The notes beneath the pieces are model-generated. The model made no database searches. It was not told the DNA's origin and saw only the letters and a list, made by a program, of their open reading frames with translations. From the NCBI GenBank assembly GCA_020796225.1, contig CM036754.1, positions 18,304,867 through 18,368,866 of the forward strand: a stretch of 64,000 nt of DNA, written 5' to 3'. Source of the DNA: Arion vulgaris. Lineage: Eukaryota; Mollusca; Gastropoda; Stylommatophora; Arionidae. Position 1 is the stretch's first letter, and the number at the start of each line of letters is the position of its first letter. Positions 1-11,245 of this stretch are shown here, piece by piece. The translations under genes were made by a program, and so were the position numbers.

Positions 1-930
1 AATTGAATATTTGCTAGATATATTTTTAAATGTTGTAAGATATTTTTTAATTTTTATTAGAAGAAGGGGAATTTTATTTGACTGATGATGATGAAATTAT
101 GGGATGTTATTTTCTAAACAATCGACGCCGTCTTAGAATCGAGGCAACACTGTAATTTTTATTTGTTGCTATTGCTACTTGTTACATATATATATATAGA
201 TAATATATATATTATATATATATATATAATTATATTATATTATTAGACCTATATGTATATATTACTTCTCATCAGTTTCATATCTTTTGTGGGACGGTTT
301 AACCTAATGCATAAACGTTCGCCTGTCGACTCGAACACATGAAGGTTGTGGGTCCAATACCAACAGTCGATGTTCCACACGTTAGGAAAAGAATTGGCCC
401 TCCTACCTCCTGCACACTAGTCTATATAAATGTGAAGCGATAGATTACTTAATACCCTAAAGTCTGAAATGGCTGCGGAAAATGTTTTACTTCCAAAATA
501 TATTCATATCTTTTACATCCACACATTCGAATACAAATTGCTTAATTATTTTGTTTGAGATATTGAGTTGCCTGATTGCAGTGAGGGTTAAGCGCGGACA
601 AGATTGTGAGTACTTTTGAGGGGAAGAGATAGCAGATTTGCCAACTAGCAGCTTTTGGGAATAGTGAGCTTGGGAACTTTGAGATGATCCCTAGTTTGGA
701 GTAAGGAGAGCTCATGGGACTGCCCAATCTACGAGGATATAGATCGACAGAAATGGACTGAATTAGGCCAATGTAGGTCAATTTTTGAGCCAGCAATTTC
801 ACGTGAAGTATTGTCAGATATTGAGTCAGCATTGAATCCTACGTTAATATATACATTCAATCAGGAATAAGTCAGCATTGAGTCAGCACTAAGCAATATA
901 TTGAGCCAGGTATTGAGTCAGCATAAAATC
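1..930. other. AT-rich stretch without recognisable gene
   Basis: Low-GC DNA with a (TA)n microsatellite at about 188-246. Around 300-360 there is a weak tRNA-like segment (a possible degenerate B box 'gggtccaatacc'), which may be an old SINE head. From about 830 to 950 short degenerate copies of 'attgagtcagcat' recur. The minus-strand open frame at 542-832 has no recognisable motif and I do not call it a gene. Confidence 0.5.
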
Positions 931-935
931 AGACA

Positions 936-1130
936 TTGAGCAACGTATTAACCGTAAATATTGAGATGTTCAAAAATAGGAAGCTGGCACACCCACTTTT
1001 ATATTTAATCTATAAATTTAATTTCTACAAAATCTACCATTATGAAACTGGAGCCAGAACCCAAACAAAAACGCTTGCTGAAATCGAATGTGCTGTACCG
1101 AAAGACGAAGATATCGCAGATTTGCTGTAA
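936..1130 (+). other. Short unrecognised open frame
   Basis: A 64-codon open frame whose second half (ETGARTQTKTLAEIECAVPK) has a protein-like mixed composition. I recognise no domain. It lies downstream of the minus-strand repeat protein and has no visible splice context. It could be a decayed TE or exon remnant; chance is equally likely. Confidence 0.12.
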
Positions 1131-1396
1131 ACATAACACTTTTCTTGCCATTAAACCATTCAAACCAAACAAAAAGGATTGTATTAGGAGAACACATAAA
1201 GGAAGAAAAAACATTTGATGTTGAAATAACAAACAAAACAGACAAACAGATACACTTTTATGATGAAAACGTCACGAAAAAAATCTGAACTATAAAACAT
1301 GATACTGACCTGCTCTCATTGTCAGAATCATGGTCATGTTTTTCAGTTTTGCATGGCAGCAGACAAAATGGTTCGGCAGAAACCCCAACTTCTTTT

Positions 1397-3812
1397 TCAA
1401 ACAATAGGGCTGGCACTAGGAAATATTGTCCCTGAACTCATCATCAACAGTTCTGTCAGACTCACGGAAATAGATACTTGTCTTGTGCCCATCACATTCG
1501 AGTGCCGTTCAGGTGACATAACCATCGCCTGTCTTGTACCCATCACATTCGAGGACCGTTCAGGTGACTCAAACCCCGCTTGTGCTGTGCCTATCACATT
1601 CGAGGGCCGTTTAGGTGACTCAAACACAGCATGCGATGCGCCCATCATATTCGAGGGCCGTTCTGGTAACACATACACGGCCTGTGTTGTGTCCATCACA
1701 TTTGAGGAACGTTCAGGTGACATAACCATCGCCTGTGTTGTACCCATCACATTCGAGGGCCGTTCAGGTGACTCAAACCCCACTTGTGTTGTGTCCATCA
1801 CATTCAAAGGGCCGTTTAGGTGACTCCATCACAGCATGCGATGCACCCATCATATTCGAGGGCCGTTCAGGTAACACAAACACGGCCTGTGTTGTGTCCA
1901 TCACATTTGAGGACCGTTTAGGTGATTCAAACATGGCCTGTGTTGTGTCCATCATGATCGAGGGTGGTTCAAGTGACTCGATTTGTGTTGTGCCCATTAC
2001 AATCGAGGGCCGCTCAGGTGACTCAAGCACGGCCTGTGTTGTGCTTATCATATTCAATGACCTTTCATGAGACTCGTGCACAGAATGTGATGTGCCCATC
2101 ATATTTGAGAACCGAGTATGTGGCTCAGAAACAGTCGGTAATGTATCAATCAAATTAGAGGGATGGTTATGTGATTCAGACACGGCCTGTGACAAAGATG
2201 AGGTGGACGCTGCGTTTGCCAGGTTGATGCAGCTGTTTGAATCATCAGTATCGATGACAGTTTTGTTCGTGTTTGGAAGAGGTATGTCCTCCATGGTGCT
2301 CAGTGATTCTTCCATGAGAGCAGTCAGTATGGAAGACTTCCTTGGAGAAGAGGTCAAAGTGTTGTACGCGGAAGAAAGTGTTAAACCTTCACAATGTTTA
2401 TTCTTCAACGACAGATCTAAAAGTTGAATATCATCAGCGTTCTTGCTGATGTTGGTGATGTCGCCACTAATCATATAGCTGCTGTTGTTGTTGTTGTTAT
2501 TGCTGCCGGAGATATTGCTGTTAATGTAAAGACTGCTGTTGTTGTACGTTGCATGAGTCTGACTTTTAGATTGTTTCAACGGTGAGGTCCGAGCGGGAAG
2601 TGTCTTTGCATTGTTATATCGAGGTAACATTGGCAGGCAAGAATCGCCAATATGCGGAGAAGTGAATAAATTCAGCGATGAGGTACAGTTATTGTTCTTG
2701 ATACTAGAGGTAGTAGGGGGAGGTAGCTGGAAGGCTTGATGGAGGTAGACGTGGGCGGACTCTATGCGCTGAGTTGCGTTAATAACACCTGAGACCGCAT
2801 CACCACTCACGAGTTGGGTTGGAGATTGCCGCATGAAGTTGCTGAGGTAGAAAGATACAAAGCTTCCAGTCCGACCAGAAGGGGACGACTTGAGCATGTA
2901 CATGTCATCACTACAAAGAGACGAATTATCTTTAGACCCTGTGTTCACGTGACTGCTGAACAAGGATGTCAAGATGGAACGTCTGTCTAAACGGTGTTGC
3001 TGTTGCTGGGCGATAGTAAAACTGACTGACGGTTGGATGGCCGGTATGTCTAAACTCCTATCGGACCGTTGATTTAAATGCGTGTTTTTTTGACTGGGCG
3101 AGTTCAAAACTTGAGGTTGTTCACCTTGCACCCACGCAGGTCTGGTCACTAGCGAGGCAAGAGTACTTGAGGTAGCGAGTCTCTGGTTCATACCTGAATG
3201 TTGCATTTCAGAAGTTGCATTCTTAGCATGATTCACAGATTTATAATTTAAATTGCGCAGCCATGATGTAGAGTCATGGAAAGAGCTGCCATTGTCAGCT
3301 TTGATCATCTCTGTTGGTGGAGATGTGAACAGTCGCTGTAGAATAGTACCAGAACTAGAACTAGTTGGAGACTGGGAAAAACTTGCATTGGGACAGCCTT
3401 GATTGACAGCTGGGGGAGAGTTGGCCTGAACTAATGATGGGAATTCTTTCAGACATTTTGCTGATGGCATGTCACCGCGATGAACATCTACAAAACTCCT
3501 AGAGATTTCTGAATCATTAAGGACATTAGTTAACAATCGCCGATCCACACACTTATCATTTTCTGACTCATGTCTGCTATGGTAAGATAAGCATGAGTCA
3601 TGAGAAAGCAACGATTTAGAATTGGTTTCGCCATAGCAACACGCAGGAGCTGTTCCAGGATCTGGACGTTCAGTGACAACTCTGCTGGTCCGTAACGTGC
3701 TGCATCCTTCTTTTTTGATCGTCCGCTTGTGTTTTCCCAGCACCTGGAACATGGTCATATCGAGAATATTAGATGACGAAATGTAAAGAGACATCTTAGA
3801 CTTTGTCAACAA
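1397..3812 (-). CDS. Ser/Asn-rich protein exon with 17-residue C-terminal repeats (frameshifted)
   Basis: The only convincing host-like coding sequence. The frame is open from 3812 to 1773 (679 codons) and resumes, one base shifted, from about 1807 to 1397. The protein is rich in Ser, Asn and Thr, with a poly-Asn run, little predicted fold, and no TE domain. Visible motifs are LLDLSLKNK, resembling the PxDLS CtBP-docking motif, and repeated short hydrophobic blocks (TILQRLF, SILTSLF, SILTALM). The C-terminal third is about 14 copies of a 17-residue unit resembling ESPERPSNVMGTTQA. One extra A near 1806-1808, against sister repeat units, breaks the frame: a real mutation or a sequencing error. 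The first codons may be intronic, since a good acceptor lies at 3744/3743. A nuclear or transcription-cofactor role is inference only; the family is not recognised. Confidence 0.6.
1470..2190 (-). repeat. 51-bp coding tandem repeat, about 14 units
   Basis: Period 51 bp (17 codons), seen on the plus strand as recurring 'cccatcacattcgag' followed by 'gccgttcaggtgac'. It encodes the C-terminal repeats of the minus-strand protein. Units differ by scattered substitutions that mostly keep the ESPxRPSNxM frame, suggesting the array was translated while diverging. Because 51 is a multiple of 3, other frames are open too and should not be called genes. Confidence 0.85.
3743..3790 (-). promoter_or_regulatory. 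Candidate 3' splice acceptor of the Ser/Asn-rich exon
   Basis: On the minus strand a T-rich tract with a branch-like 'tctaat' is followed by 'gaccatgttccag' and then GTG CTG GGA AAA. AG falls at 3745-3744, so the exon would begin at 3743 in phase 0. If used, the residues before VLGKHKRT are intronic and the start codon lies in an upstream exon beyond the minisatellites or outside the window. Confidence 0.4.
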
Positions 3813-3829
3813 AACTTCTTATTAGTTTC

Positions 3830-4862
3830 AGCTAACATCTCCCACTCTGTCAACAGTTCAAAGAGTGTCAGGTAACATTTCACATTCTGTCAAGAGTTTA
3901 AGAAGTGTCAGGTAACATCTCCCACTCTGTCAAGAGTTCAAAGAGTGTCAGGTAACATCTCTTACTCTGTCAAGAGTTCAAAGAGTGTCAGGTTACATCT
4001 CTTACTCTGTCAAGAGTTCAAAGAGTGTCAGGTAACATCTCTTACTCTGTCAAGAGTTCAAAGAGTGTCAGGTAACATCTCACATTCTGTCAAGAGTTCA
4101 AAGAGTGTCAGGTAACATCTCCCACTCTGTCAACAGTTCAAAGAGTGTCAGGTAACATCTCACATTCTGTCAAGAGTTCAAAGAGTGTCAGGTAACATCT
4201 CCCACTCTGTCAATAGTTCAAAGAGTGTCAGGTAACATCTCCCACTCTGTCAAGAGTTCAAAGAGTGTCAGGTAACATCTCCCACTCTGTCAAGAGTTCA
4301 AAGAGTATCAGGTAACATCTCCCACTCTGTCAAGAGTTCAAAGAGTGTCAGGTAACATCTCCCACTCTGTCAACAGTTCAAGAAGTGTCAGGTAACATCT
4401 CATACTCTGTCAACAGTTCAAGGAGTGTCAACTAACATTTCACACTCTGTCTTCTTCTTCTTTGCGTTCGTTCTTTACGACCAATTTTAATCACTCTTTG
4501 TGATATGTTTGATCTTGCCAAGAACGTGTATACGTTGCACATTGGTTTGGTAGGCCCTAAACGCATAGACTTCTACACGTTTAGGACATGTGCATCCGAT
4601 TTCAGTCGAACCTCCTTAGTCACCTCTTACGACATGCGTGGCAGGTAACAGTGGTTCCATTCTTTACACCCCAAATTTGGGCCCCGGTAACCACTCGGGC
4701 GTCACACTCTGTCAATATTTCATGGAGTGTCAGGTAACATCTCATACTCTGTCAACAGTTCAAGCTGTGTTAGGTAACATCTCACACTTTGTCTACATAT
4801 TTCCAAATACTGTCAACTGGAATCTCCCATTTTGTCAATAATCGCCGCAATATTATCAGCTA
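3830..4862. repeat. 40-bp minisatellite, about 19 units, split by a SINE
   Basis: Unit of about 40 bp containing 'ggtaacatctcccactctgt' and 'caagagttcaaagagtgtca'. About 15 units run to 4450 and about four degenerate units resume after the SINE at 4451-4701. It lies just upstream of the minus-strand exon, so possibly within its preceding intron or 5' flank. Confidence 0.9.
4451..4701 (-). mobile_element. SINE family A, copy 1, with perfect 11-bp TSD
   Basis: A 251-bp element inside the 40-bp array, flanked by 'tcacactctgt' at 4440-4450 and 4702-4712. On its own strand it begins 'cgcccgagtggttaccgggg' (tRNA A-box-like), carries a core resembling 'gcatgtcgtaagaggcgact', and ends in an (AAG)n tail. 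The TSD and tail are the hallmarks of LINE-driven retroposition. It inserted after the array existed, because the TSD is array sequence. Confidence 0.88.
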
Positions 4863-5700
4863 ACATATACATCTCCGTCAACCGTCCAAAGAGTGTCAAC
4901 TAACATCTCCGTCAACCGTCCAAAGAGTGTCAACTAACATCTCCGTCAACCGTCCAAAGAGTGTCAACTAACATCTCCGTCAACCGTCCAAAGAGTGGCA
5001 ACTAACATCTCCGTCAACCGTCCAAAGAGTGTCAACTAACATCTCCGTCAACCGTCCAAAGAGTGGCAACTAACATCTCCGTCAACCGTCCAAAGAGTGT
5101 CAACTAACATCTCCGTCAACCGTCCAAAGAGTGTCAACTAACATCTCCGTCAACCGTCCAAAGAGTGTCAACTAACATCTCCGTCAACCGTCCAAAGAGT
5201 GTCAACTAACATCTCCGTCAACCGTCCAAAGAGTGGCAACTAACATCTCCGTCAACCGTCCAAAGAGTGTCAACTAACATCTCCGTCAACCGTCAAAGAG
5301 TGGCAACTAACATCTCCGTCAACCGTTCAAAGAGTGTAAACTAACATCTCCGTCAACCGTCCAAAGAGTGGCAACTAACATCTCCGTCAACCGTCCAAAG
5401 AGTGTCAACTAACATCTCCGTCAACCGTCCAAGAGTGGCACTAACATCTCCGTCAACCGTCCAAAGAGTGGCAACTAACATCTACATCTCCGTCAACCGT
5501 CCAAAGAGTGGCAACTAACATCTACATCTCCGTCAACCGTCCAAAGAGTGTCAACTAACATCTCCGTCAACCGTCCAAGAGTGTCAACTAACATCTCCGT
5601 CAACCGTCCAAAGAGTGTCAACTAACATCTCCGTCAACCGTCCAAAGAGTGTCAACTAACATCTCCGTCAACCGTCCAAAGAGTGGCAACTAACATCTTA
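4863..5700. repeat. 34-bp minisatellite, about 24 units
   Basis: Unit 'ctaacatctccgtcaaccgt' followed by 'ccaaagagtgtcaa', very homogeneous with a gtgtc/gtggc alternation. It aligns with the neighbouring 40-bp unit apart from a 6-bp deletion, so both arrays descend from one ancestor. It ends at SINE B copy 1. Confidence 0.92.
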
Positions 5701-5724
5701 TATTCAGCTAACACACCGATAGTT

Positions 5725-5979
5725 TCTTCTTCGAACGCTCCATATCGACCACTTGTTAACAACTCTTTGTGATTTGTATGTGATCCGAGCCTAAGACCGA
5801 TTGCACGTTGTGCCAGTTATACGCATTCAAGTAGGCCAGCACATTCGATTTCTGCGACGCTTTTTATTTACTAGTGTAGCTTCCCTAGACCCCAACCTCA
5901 GTCGCTTCTTACGACCTGTCTTGTAGGTCGTAGTGTTACTATTCCTTTCTTCCCTTGAAGACCCCGGCAAAATACGGGC
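5725..5979 (-). mobile_element. SINE family B, copy 1
   Basis: Reverse-strand copy running from '(ctt)n cgaacgctccatatcgacc' to 'cggcaaaatacgggc'. The family has a 5' end like 'cgcccgtgtggtgccgggc', the same 'gtcgtaagaggcgactg' core as family A, and a (GAA)n tail. A short 'tagttt' occurs at both flanks, too short to prove a TSD. It sits between the 34-bp array and the decayed LINE. Confidence 0.8.
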
Positions 5980-6109
5980 TGTAGTTTCAACTATTATCGG
6001 ACATTGTGTCAACATACCCAGTGTTTAATATGAACAGGTTTACAAAATGAGTTTCCACTAGAAGAGCTGGGGTCTGGTAATCTTTCTTATGAAGGACAAA
6101 AAGTCAAAA

Positions 6110-9100
6110 TTAGTCACATGTGGACGACCCGTAGAACTTTGTCATCTTGCTGGTGCCACATGTACATATGTCAGATGGGCCTATTTTATACTTGTTAAAC
6201 AGATGGTACCTCAGTCTATTGTGCCCTGTTCGTAGACGAAAAATGACAACCTGTTCCTCTCTACTTAGTTTGTGGTAAGCTTCGTCCTTTTCATGCCCTG
6301 ATTTATTTCTCAACTATTTATTCTTGTAGGCCATTTTTATTCGTACTTTTGCTTCCTCATATGCCATACTGGTGTCTGTCTGTGGTAGCCTGCTTCCTGC
6401 TTCCTCATATGCCATACTGGTGTCTGTCTGTGGTAGCCTGCTTCCTGCTTCCTCATATGCCATACTGGTGTCTGTCTGTGGTAGCCTGCTTCCTGCTTTT
6501 GCCAATATGTCCACAGTCTCATTGCCAGGTATTCCGCAGTGAGATGGTATCCACTGTATTACCACTCTAGAGAAGATGTTGCATACTTGGTGTAGTGATG
6601 CTTGCAGTTCCTTCAAGTTGTTATCGTCTTGATTTTTAGAGCAGTAATTACTGACAGGGCATCAGTAAGAAATACCAGGTTTTCATTTACTTGTTCCTCT
6701 GACACTATGGCTTCTGCTGCCGCTTTTAGGACCTCTGCCTCTGCTCTGTAATTGCTGGAGAACCTTCCTGTCGCTAATTTTAGTTTCCTGAGTTTCATGT
6801 CACAGAGCACTATGAGGGCTCCTCCTCCTCCATTTTCAGTTGCATTTGCTGCAGACCCATCTGTGTATACATGGGTCCACCTGCTGTTAGGAAAGTGTTC
6901 CTTTAGGTACTCGGTGGTCAGGAGTTTTCTTTCTTCACTTGTTTGTTGGTTTTTTCCTACTATCCCTGTGATGTTCTCATTCAGCTCTGGGAATTTTGTA
7001 TCTTTCCATATCTGTCTTGTGTTGGTATATTTTAGTGGTTTGGGAGTAACTTCAGCACATGATGGTTGTTTGCTCATCATCATCTTGGTTGTCACTGCAA
7101 AGTTGGTTCGTTTTGGTCTCCCCCTTCCTAGCCCATTCATTCTGTGGTACATTGGGTGATCTTCTAGTCTCTTGAACTTTTCTGCTTGTTTTTGTGTTCT
7201 GCTCTCTTATATCCTCCATTGGTTGTAGGCCGGTGGTCTTCTCCATTTCCTGTATTGGAGTAGATCTCATTCCCCTGTAATAATTCTCATAGCTTGGTTC
7301 TGAACACGGTTGATTTTATTGAAGTTGGATTGGGCTACAGTTGTCTATGCAGAGATTCCGTAGTCAGTGTCGAGCGAACATATCCATATAAAGCTTCTTT
7401 AAAACACTGTTATCTGCCCCCCATGTTGTGCCAGTTAGTTTTTTCATGATTGTCATTCTGGATTTTGCTCTGGTTTTTTTCAATCTGAGCTTTCCATGTC
7501 ATGCGCTGGTCGAAGGTGATTCCAAGGTATGTGGGGTTTTCTCTGGGAGCAATATATGGTTATTTAGTAGAGCTTTGGACCTTGGGGCTTTGTTGATAAG
7601 GAGAAAATCGTATATGTCGTTTTCTTTTCATTGGCTTTGATCAGCCATGTATTGGACCATTGGTCTAGGGATGTGAGGGCCTGTTGTATTCTGCTTGTTG
7701 CAGCGATAATGCGCTCCTCTGATGTCCACAGGGCCAGGTCATCTGCATACAGGGCGTGGTGGATCCTTCTGGGTATGTTCTCGGTTATGTCATTGATGTA
7801 TATGAGAAACAGTGTTGGCGACAGTACAGTACTCCACCCTGAGGAACTCCTTGTTATAGTGTTGTTTTCCTGCTGGTGAACTTGCACTTTAGCAGTTCTT
7901 TTAGATACTGTGATATCCATTTGTACATTCGTCCTGCTACTTGGTTTCTGCGCAACTTCACTTTTAGGCCAGCCTTCCACACTTTATCAAAAGCCTTCTC
8001 CAGATCTACACATACTGCTAGCGTTTGTTTTCCCTCTTGAAAAGCATCCTCTATCTCCTGGGCGATGTATGTCACTTGATCTTCTGTAGATCTGTGTTTT
8101 CGAAAGCCTGCTTGTTGGGGGAGTAGTAAGCACTTTTCTTCCAGATGCCACATTAGTCTGGTGTTGATCATGCGCTCTAGCAATTTTCCTACGCAGCTCA
8201 GTAGACTAATTGGTCTATAACTGCTAGGGTCTGTGGGATCCTTACCCGTCTTTTTATCGGTATCAGTATAGCTTCCTTCCATTCTTTGGGTATAACGCCA
8301 CTTTTCCAGCTACAGTTACAAATTTCTAGTAGCTTCTTTTTCGCTTGTCGTCCCATTTCTATTATCATTTCGTTAGTTATCCCATCATTGCCTGGTGATT
8401 TTCTTTTCTTTAGAAAACGTAATGCTTTTTCTAATTCATGCATTGTGAATTTAGTTGTCATGTGCTCCTCCGGGGACCTTGAATGAGGTTGTGGGCCATT
8501 AGTTCTTCTTTTATGGTTTCCTCTCTTTCTTCAGGAACATTTATATGATTTACTTGTGTAAAGTGCTCACTGAGGATATTGGCAGCTTGTTTTCCGCTTT
8601 GCTGTTCATCATTCTGTTTGATGGTGATTGTGTGATTGTATTTATTTTCTTGGTTTAGTGCTCTGGCTAGTTTCCATAACTTATTTCCATCTTTGTCTAG
8701 GTTAAGGCTTTGTGTTTTTTCTACCCAGCTGTTTCTAACATTTTCATTTAGTGTTCGTTTTTATCTTACAGAGGTGGCTTTAAGTTTAATGTTTGCTTCT
8801 GTTGTTCTTTCTATTTCTGCAATGTCTCTTGCTTTCGTTAGTTCTACTTCTAGTTGTTCTAACTCGTCCGTCCAGAATGGGCTGTAGTTTGGTCTCGCAC
8901 CTCGAGGGATGGACTCAGTGGCTGCTTTTTGGAGGACTTTGTTAAAGTCTGCAACCCCAGTTTTTAGCATACTCTTGCGTATGTTTAGGGGTTCACAGTA
9001 TAGGTCTGTTAGGAGTGTAAATTTCCTCCAGTCTGCTCGTTTGTAGTTCCATCTTGGTAGCAGCTTTGGTTGCTGTGGGAAGTATGCCACATTTACGACC

Positions 9101-9490
9101 AGCTTAACCGGTCTGTGGTCACTTCCTGCGAGTTAGACTAGCACCATTCTATCAATTTTGTGGTGGGTGTCTCCTGTACTAAAGGTCAGGTCTAGTGTGG
9201 AGGTGGTTTCCAGGTTCTGGAGTAGTAACTAGGTTTATCCTCAGCATTGTTGATTAAGTGTAGGTTGCTGTCTATCTCCCAATCCTCCACCTCGTCACCT
9301 CTGTTATTAGTATCCTGGTAGCCCGCCGCTTGGGGGGACTATTGCATTCTCCAAGTACTATGCAGCTGGTAGGTTTTATGTCCATGTTCTCCAGCACTAA
9401 GTCTTTGTTTGGAGGGTAGTAGATGTTATAAATCCGAGTGCTCCCAGGTGGTGTTGTTGCGTCTATCCCTAATTCAAATTCGTCTTTCTA
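6110..9490 (-). pseudogene. Decayed LINE: endonuclease, reverse transcriptase, RNase H
   Basis: Read on the minus strand from 9490. An APE-type endonuclease remnant comes first (GD-NSP-like block near 9340, SDHRPV-type block near 9115), then LLPRWNYKRADW near 9050. RT follows at 8461-7564, with SYRPISLLS, FRKHRSTEDQ, LEKAFDKVW and the catalytic YADDLALW. RNase H is at 7152-6314, with YTDGSAANA and QWIPSHCGIPGNE, and a CTCGTS tail to 6110. Frameshifts near 8245, 7860 and 6616 and an in-frame stop at 6314-6316 kill the element, and a 48-bp triplication lies in RNase H. A C-terminal RNase H suggests the I group, but the clade is not firmly assigned. The 5' end is truncated inside the endonuclease. 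Confidence 0.85.
6349..6500 (-). repeat. 48-bp x3 tandem duplication inside LINE RNase H
   Basis: Three near-identical 48-bp copies on the plus strand of 'cttcctcatatgccatactg' plus 'gtgtctgtctgtggtagcctg'. On the coding strand they give a 16-residue repeat (EAGSRLPQTDTSMAYE) just after the NETVDILAK block of RNase H. The triplication keeps frame and is very young by sequence identity. Confidence 0.9.
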
Positions 9491-9639
9491 AACACACACG
9501 TTGACTTTCCCAAACAGACACATTCATATGGTAACGTTCTGTCGATCTGTTTCTCTCACTTGCACATACTGGCTACTCCACGTCATTTCTCTCTCTCGTT
9601 CTATCTCTTTCCCTCTCCCCCTTCTCGCACGGACACGCG

Positions 9640-10250
9640 CATACAAAGTCACACATATACAAACAAAAACGTGCTCTTTACTAACACGTGATTGTTCACC
9701 CACTCACCTATACTCCCATCTACCTACCTTCCCACTCATTCACCCTGACACTCACCAAACCTGCCCAAACTATCACCTATCTGTTCACACTCTCACCTAC
9801 CTTCCAACACTCTCACCTACCGTCCGCCACTCTTACCTACCTATACATTCATGCACCCACATTCTCTCATATCACATGCTTTAACCCACCTCCGCCCTCA
9901 CTAGCTCGCCCACTCGCAGATCCACTCATTTACATTCTTACTTTTCTACATAACATTGTAGTCTTCCACCCTCTTACCTGTTCACTCACTCACCAGGACT
10001 CTCGCCTACCCACTCACTTAAAAACGCTCTCGTTCATCATCTCACTCCCACTCACACACATCACATCACATGCACTCACCAGGACTCTCAACTACGCACT
10101 CACTTGACAACACCGTTCAGCATCTACCTAGCACACAACACAGTCCTCAACGCACCTACCCACACTCTCAAATACCCACTCACCCACACTCTCAACTATC
10201 CACTCACCTACACTGTCAACTACCCCCTCACCTGCAATTCTTCCTTGGAT
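9640..10250. repeat. Low-complexity C/T/A-rich degenerate repeats
   Basis: Imperfect repeats around 'cactcacctacactctcaac' with no fixed period. Long open frames here in three phases come from the lack of G and are not genes. Confidence 0.7.
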
Positions 10251-10540
10251 AGAAACTGTTCCACGGTCGTGGTCCATTTTTGGTTTCTTTGGCGGGGGCA
10301 TCCTCACTTGTTGGATGGGGTAGAAGTCCTCGACCGTATTGATACAGGCAAGGTCAGGGCAGCTTGTCTTGCCAACATAGCACCCTGAGGTAATCCGGTG
10401 GACATCGTCAAGAGTTAGTTATTCTGAAAATATAAATAACAAATTATTCTACAAAAGAAAATAACAAGTTTTTATGCAACCTCTATGAACCCATGAACTG
10501 CTAAAATCACTAATGTTGATGTGTTGATCGAGATCAAGAC
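10250..10540. other. Unassigned stretch
   Basis: No convincing gene. A short segment around 10255-10400 has a coding-like texture on the minus strand but no recognisable domain. Confidence 0.4.
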
Positions 10541-10544
10541 GCAT

Positions 10545-10806
10545 GGAAAGCTTATCATCAATTTAAGAAAGTGGCAGTATTCTTTTTAGGGTATGTGATG
10601 AGGAGGGAGGTTTAGAACACATTGTGACAACTGGTAAAATCGAGGGTAGACGAGACAGAGGAAGACACAGAGAGAAAATTTTGGATAGCTTGACTTCATG
10701 GCACGGTAGAGCGTCAACATCTGAGTTGATAGCAAACATCAAAGATAGAGATTTGTGGAAATCTACGATCGCCTACGCCAGCCGGCACGGCACCTGATGA
10801 TGATGA
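10545..10806 (+). pseudogene. LINE C-terminal tail with (TGA)n end
   Basis: Decayed copy of the sequence at 43800-44105: shared blocks encode KxEGRRDRGR, SLTSWHGRASTSELIANI and DRDLWKS. Such Arg-rich tails are typical 3' ends of RT-bearing LINE ORFs. It ends in a (TGA)n tail at about 10795-10812, marking the element's 3' end. Confidence 0.75.
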
Positions 10807-10814
10807 TGATGAAT

Positions 10815-11006
10815 TCAGGCGTACTCATGGCGCATATTATGTCGCTTCCGACCTATTTTTGCCTGAATATATGCTTTCCTGATCACAAGTGTCAATCGCC
10901 GTTCAGGTAAACCGTACTCCGACATCAGGTGTTTGTAGTTCAGATCCCCAAGTAAAGGATCAGAGTCTACTGTAATCCAACCGCGAACCGTGTGCACATT
11001 GATCAT
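10815..11006 (-). other. Unrecognised 63-codon open frame
   Basis: Composition is protein-like (GWITVDSDPLLGDLNYKHLM and a basic C-terminus) and differs from the surrounding LINE remains. It lies between a LINE 3' tail and a piggyBac-like MITE. I recognise no family; it may be a remnant of a gene or transposon ORF. Confidence 0.2.
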
Positions 11007-11026
11007 TGTTGGTCAAGCTTGCCTAG

Positions 11027-11245
11027 TCCTTTACCTGCTAAGGACGTATATATACATTTTCCCCCTTTACTTCTAAAGACGCATTAACACGTCTGTTATT
11101 ATCTCTCCTCTGTGGGCTAAAGACGTGTTAACACGTTATACATTGCTACTGCCACTGCTATAAACGTACATTAACGTTTGTGACATAGAAACAAAGAGTA
11201 GCTATTTCTAGCTCAGCCTTCAGATAGTATGTAGCAGCGAAAGGG
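11027..11245. mobile_element. piggyBac-like MITE
   Basis: A 219-bp element with inverted ends 'tcctttacctgctaa' and 'gtagcagcgaaaggg' (a C/TCCTTTnnCTGCTA terminal repeat). It is flanked by 'ctag' and 'ctaa', degenerate forms of the TTAA target expected for piggyBac. Inside are palindromic motifs such as 'gacgtgttaacacgt', as in subterminal repeats. No transposase. The family call is inference. Confidence 0.45.

Noticed and set aside
1299..2427. Plus-strand frames of 174 and 111 codons across the 51-bp repeat
   Set aside because: Shadows of the minus-strand coding repeat, whose 51-bp period keeps other phases open.
9501..10388. Plus-strand frames of 94-139 codons
   Set aside because: Caused by G-poor low-complexity DNA; overlapping in all phases.
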